Source: Myxococcales bacterium
GTDB taxonomy: Bacteria > Myxococcota_A > Polyangia > Haliangiales > Haliangiaceae
Direction: 5' to 3'
Length of the DNA stretch: 64,000 bases
Assembly (NCBI GenBank): GCA_028287135.1
Contig: JAQBQE010000009.1
Span: forward strand, 1 to 64,000
Shown one piece after another: positions 62,078 to 64,000 of the stretch. The notes under the pieces were generated by a model, which was given only the letters and a program-made list of their open reading frames with translations, ran no database searches and was not told the DNA's origin. Numbering within the stretch: the first letter of the stretch is position 1; every line of letters begins with the position of its first letter. The position numbers and the translations under genes are program-made.

Positions 62078-62584
62078 AGGCTGGGGATCTGGGTTTTCGT
62101 CAGCGGCGTGCGACGCGGATGCCGACCAGGTCGACCGGGCCCGCGGCGAGCACCGAGGTCTGGTCCGCGCAGGCGGCCTCGGTGCGTGGCCAGGCAACGT
62201 GCCCGGCTGCTGGGATCTCGAGACGTTCGCGCCAGTCCACGCGTGAAGTACACGAGGAGCCGGGATGTGCGGGCCAAATGCGCGACCTTTCGCGTCGGCA
62301 GCGGCTCAGGGCGCGATCTCGGCGAGTACCTTGCCGCGTACGAGGCGACGCTTCCGCCTGCGCGCTTGCAGATGCGCTTGCCAGCCGAGCCTATCGCGCC
62401 CTGAGCTGGGTAGTGAGGGTGGGCCGCACAGCGCCGTTCGCACACCAGGTGCGATGGACCCTCGTTGAGACGGCAGCGTCTCTATACGGCCGCGAGCCGG
62501 TTCTCCGACGAGGATGGCTCCAGGATGCCATGCAGGAGAGTCTCGCATGTAACGGGCCCGGGCTTGCACCAGGGGTCTGGACCC
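62078..62584. other. Intergenic region upstream of the ice-binding-like gene
   Basis: 507 bp without a convincing gene. Open frames lack start sites or protein-like composition. It may contain the promoter of the ice-binding-like gene. Confidence 0.5.
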
Positions 62585-63580
62585 ATGAAGACCACGACCA
62601 GCCTGCCCTACCGTTGCGCTCTCACGCTGCTTGCCGCGGCGGGCTGCACCTCGTTCGAGGAGCCACCGACCACCGGGCAGACGGTGTCGGCGCTCGATCA
62701 GACGGTCCTCGGTAGCGCGCAGAGCTTCACGGTCCTGGGAGGTTCGACCGTCACCAACACGGGTCCGACGACGATCGCCGGCAACCTCGGCGTGCATCCC
62801 GGGCTCGCGGTCACCGGCTTTGCGCCGGGCCTCGTGACAGGTGGCTTGATTCACACCGGCGACGCCGTGGCTCTCCAGGCGCAGACCGACACCGCGACCG
62901 CGTACACGGTGCTCGCGAATCAGGGTCCGGCGACCGACCTCACGGGACAGGACCTGGGTGAGCGAACACTGTCTCCGGGCACCTATCGCCTCACCTCGTC
63001 GGCTCAGCTAACGGGAACCCTCACGCTCGATGCGGCAGGCGATCCGGATGCGGTGTTCGTGTTCCTGATCGGCAGCACGCTCACCACGGCGAGCAACTCG
63101 ACGGTGCGGGTGATCAACAGCGGTGACGACTGCAACGTGTTCTGGCAGGTCGGCAGCTCGGCGACCCTCGGAACGGGTACGCGCTTCACCGGTAACATCC
63201 TCGCGCTGACGAGCATCACGCTGGTCACGGGCGCCGACGTCAGCGGTCGCGCTCTCGCACGCAACGGCGCCGTGACACTCGACGGCAACGACATCTCGAC
63301 CCTGCGGTGCGGGCTGCCCGCCGGCCCCGGCCCAGACGCGGGCGCAGGCCCGATGGTCGACGCACCGCCGGCCCCGACGCCCGACGCGCCGGCACCGCCC
63401 GATGCGCCGGCCCCGCCCGATGCGCCGGCACCGCCCGATGCGCCGGCACCGCCGACCCCGGACGCCCACGAACCGTGCTGCGGCAACGGCATCATCGAGG
63501 CGGGCGAGACCTGCGATGACGGCAACACGACCGGCGGGGACACCTGCAACTCCGTCTGCCTCCTGTACCCGCCGCACTGA
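62585..63580 (+). CDS. Ice-binding-like (DUF3494) exported protein with Myxococcus Cys-rich tail
   Basis: 331 residues. Signal peptide and lipobox (LTLLAAAGC). DUF3494 region at about 35-245 with beta-helical repeats (FTVLGGSTVTNTGPTTIAGN, GDPDAVFVFLIGSTLTTA, CNVFWQVGSSATLGTGT, GNILALTSITLVTGADV). A Pro/Ala/Asp linker (PAPPDA repeats) ends in CGNGIIEAGETCDDGN, a Myxococcus Cys-rich repeat that may anchor to the surface. The family includes ice-binding proteins, but surface adhesion is also possible. Confidence 0.85.
   Translation: MKTTTSLPYRCALTLLAAAGCTSFEEPPTTGQTVSALDQTVLGSAQSFTVLGGSTVTNTGPTTIAGNLGVHPGLAVTGFAPGLVTGGLIHTGDAVALQAQTDTATAYTVLANQGPATDLTGQDLGERTLSPGTYRLTSSAQLTGTLTLDAAGDPDAVFVFLIGSTLTTASNSTVRVINSGDDCNVFWQVGSSATLGTGTRFTGNILALTSITLVTGADVSGRALARNGAVTLDGNDISTLRCGLPAGPGPDAGAGPMVDAPPAPTPDAPAPPDAPAPPDAPAPPDAPAPPTPDAHEPCCGNGIIEAGETCDDGNTTGGDTCNSVCLLYPPH
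63383..63454 (+). repeat. 18-bp tandem repeat inside the ice-binding-like gene
   Basis: Four copies of an 18-bp unit (GATGCGCCGGCACCGCCC, with minor variants) encode the DAPAPP linker. Copy number may vary between strains. It is in frame with the protein. Confidence 0.85.
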
Positions 63581-63694
63581 ATCGGTCACGCGTGAGTGCT
63601 ACCGCCTCTTGAATCCCACGCACAGTCTGGACCCGTGCCCTCGTGGTTCGCGCCCGCTCGGAGCGACGGTGGAATCAGGGTCGCGCGACGCTGG

Positions 63695-64000
63695 TCACTT
63701 GATCGTTACAAGCATCTCGGCCTGGAAGGCCTGCGGCTTGAACGACTCGTTGAGCGCCGTGCCCGTGGTGAGGCCGACGATCACGGTGCACGTTCCCTTG
63801 GCTTTGGCTTCGAGCGTGCGCGAGCGGTCCTTGCCGCCGGTGTCCTGTGCACCCATCACCGGGCCGAAGGCGGCAAGACCATCGCAGTCGTGACCGAGCT
63901 TCCAGTCGATGCTCGCCTCGCCGCCAAGCTCGCTGCCGTCAGAGACGAGGTAGGCCGTGAAGAGATCGCTCTTCGCTCCGGCCGTGACGTTCGACGGCCC
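63695..64000 (-). CDS. Unknown exported protein, C-terminal part only
   Basis: 102 codons up to the stop at 63697-63695; the N terminus lies beyond base 64000. The sequence is Gly/Ala-rich and beta-like (LFTAYLVSDGSELGGEASID, DRSRTLEAKAKGTCTVIVGL) with two Cys. Possibly the end of a periplasmic or surface protein. Product unknown. Confidence 0.6.
   Translation of the reverse strand, partial: GPSNVTAGAKSDLFTAYLVSDGSELGGEASIDWKLGHDCDGLAAFGPVMGAQDTGGKDRSRTLEAKAKGTCTVIVGLTTGTALNESFKPQAFQAEMLVTIK

Noticed and set aside
63383-63454. Possible CRISPR-like repeat
   Set aside because: Units are contiguous without spacers and encode a DAPAPP linker.

Overview
The window is GC-rich DNA of a delta-proteobacterial (Myxococcota-like) chromosome. 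The evidence is indirect but consistent. There are many short Cys-anchored lipoproteins, a Myxococcus-type Cys-rich tail (CGNGIIEAGETCDDGN) on an ice-binding-like protein, PEGA-domain and TPR proteins, an FHA/sigma-54 activator, PilZ proteins fused to receiver modules, and several HisKA kinases. Placement near the Kofleriaceae/Nannocystineae is only a guess. No rRNA, CRISPR array, transposase, integrase or phage structural gene was seen.

1-16 kb: envelope and signalling genes. These are two tandem PEGA-type exported proteins (one cut by the window edge), a HAMP kinase, a PilZ-receiver protein, a large secreted TPR/HExxH peptidase-like protein, a lipase-like lipoprotein, TspO, an FHA/sigma-54 activator, a PAS kinase, an inactive rhomboid-like membrane protein and two related lipoproteins. 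16.2-19.5 kb: a compact tolQ-tolR-tolA-tolB cluster without pal. 19.6-22.5 kb: a NarL-type regulator with a PAS kinase, a CBS protein and an OsmC protein. 22.5-26.3 kb: a ydbH/ynbE-like pair for intermembrane lipid transport, a broken FAD oxidoreductase and a PRPP synthetase.

26.3-45 kb: exported proteins of unknown role, a thioesterase-like protein, clpP-clpX and lon. Between clpX and lon lie two diheme cytochromes, a lipoprotein, a beta-barrel-like protein and a double-PilZ protein. After lon come a third diheme cytochrome and an ohr-ohrR peroxide operon with a probable operator. 45-46.4 kb: a broken Ser/Thr kinase gene, tRNA-Val(TAC), tRNA-Asp(GTC) and a strong terminator.

46.5-60.5 kb: a stress-response block that starts at the tRNAs. 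A minus-strand operon encodes a DUF1931 histone-fold protein and four NAD(P)H/aldehyde redox enzymes. It is followed by a TMEM175-like channel, Hsp20, an HdeD-like protein, a peroxiredoxin-like remnant, a DsbA-like oxidoreductase, glucose-6-phosphate dehydrogenase, a host-attachment-family protein, GrpE and a frameshifted BON/OsmY-like gene. The set suggests reductant supply, aldehyde/electrophile detoxification and protein-folding repair. 60.5-64 kb: a small His-containing lipoprotein, a LysR regulator, an ice-binding-like protein and the end of an unknown gene.

Three or four broken genes are present. Some lesions are single-base and could be sequence errors; two look like genuine internal deletions. 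Functions are assigned by reading motifs, with no database search.
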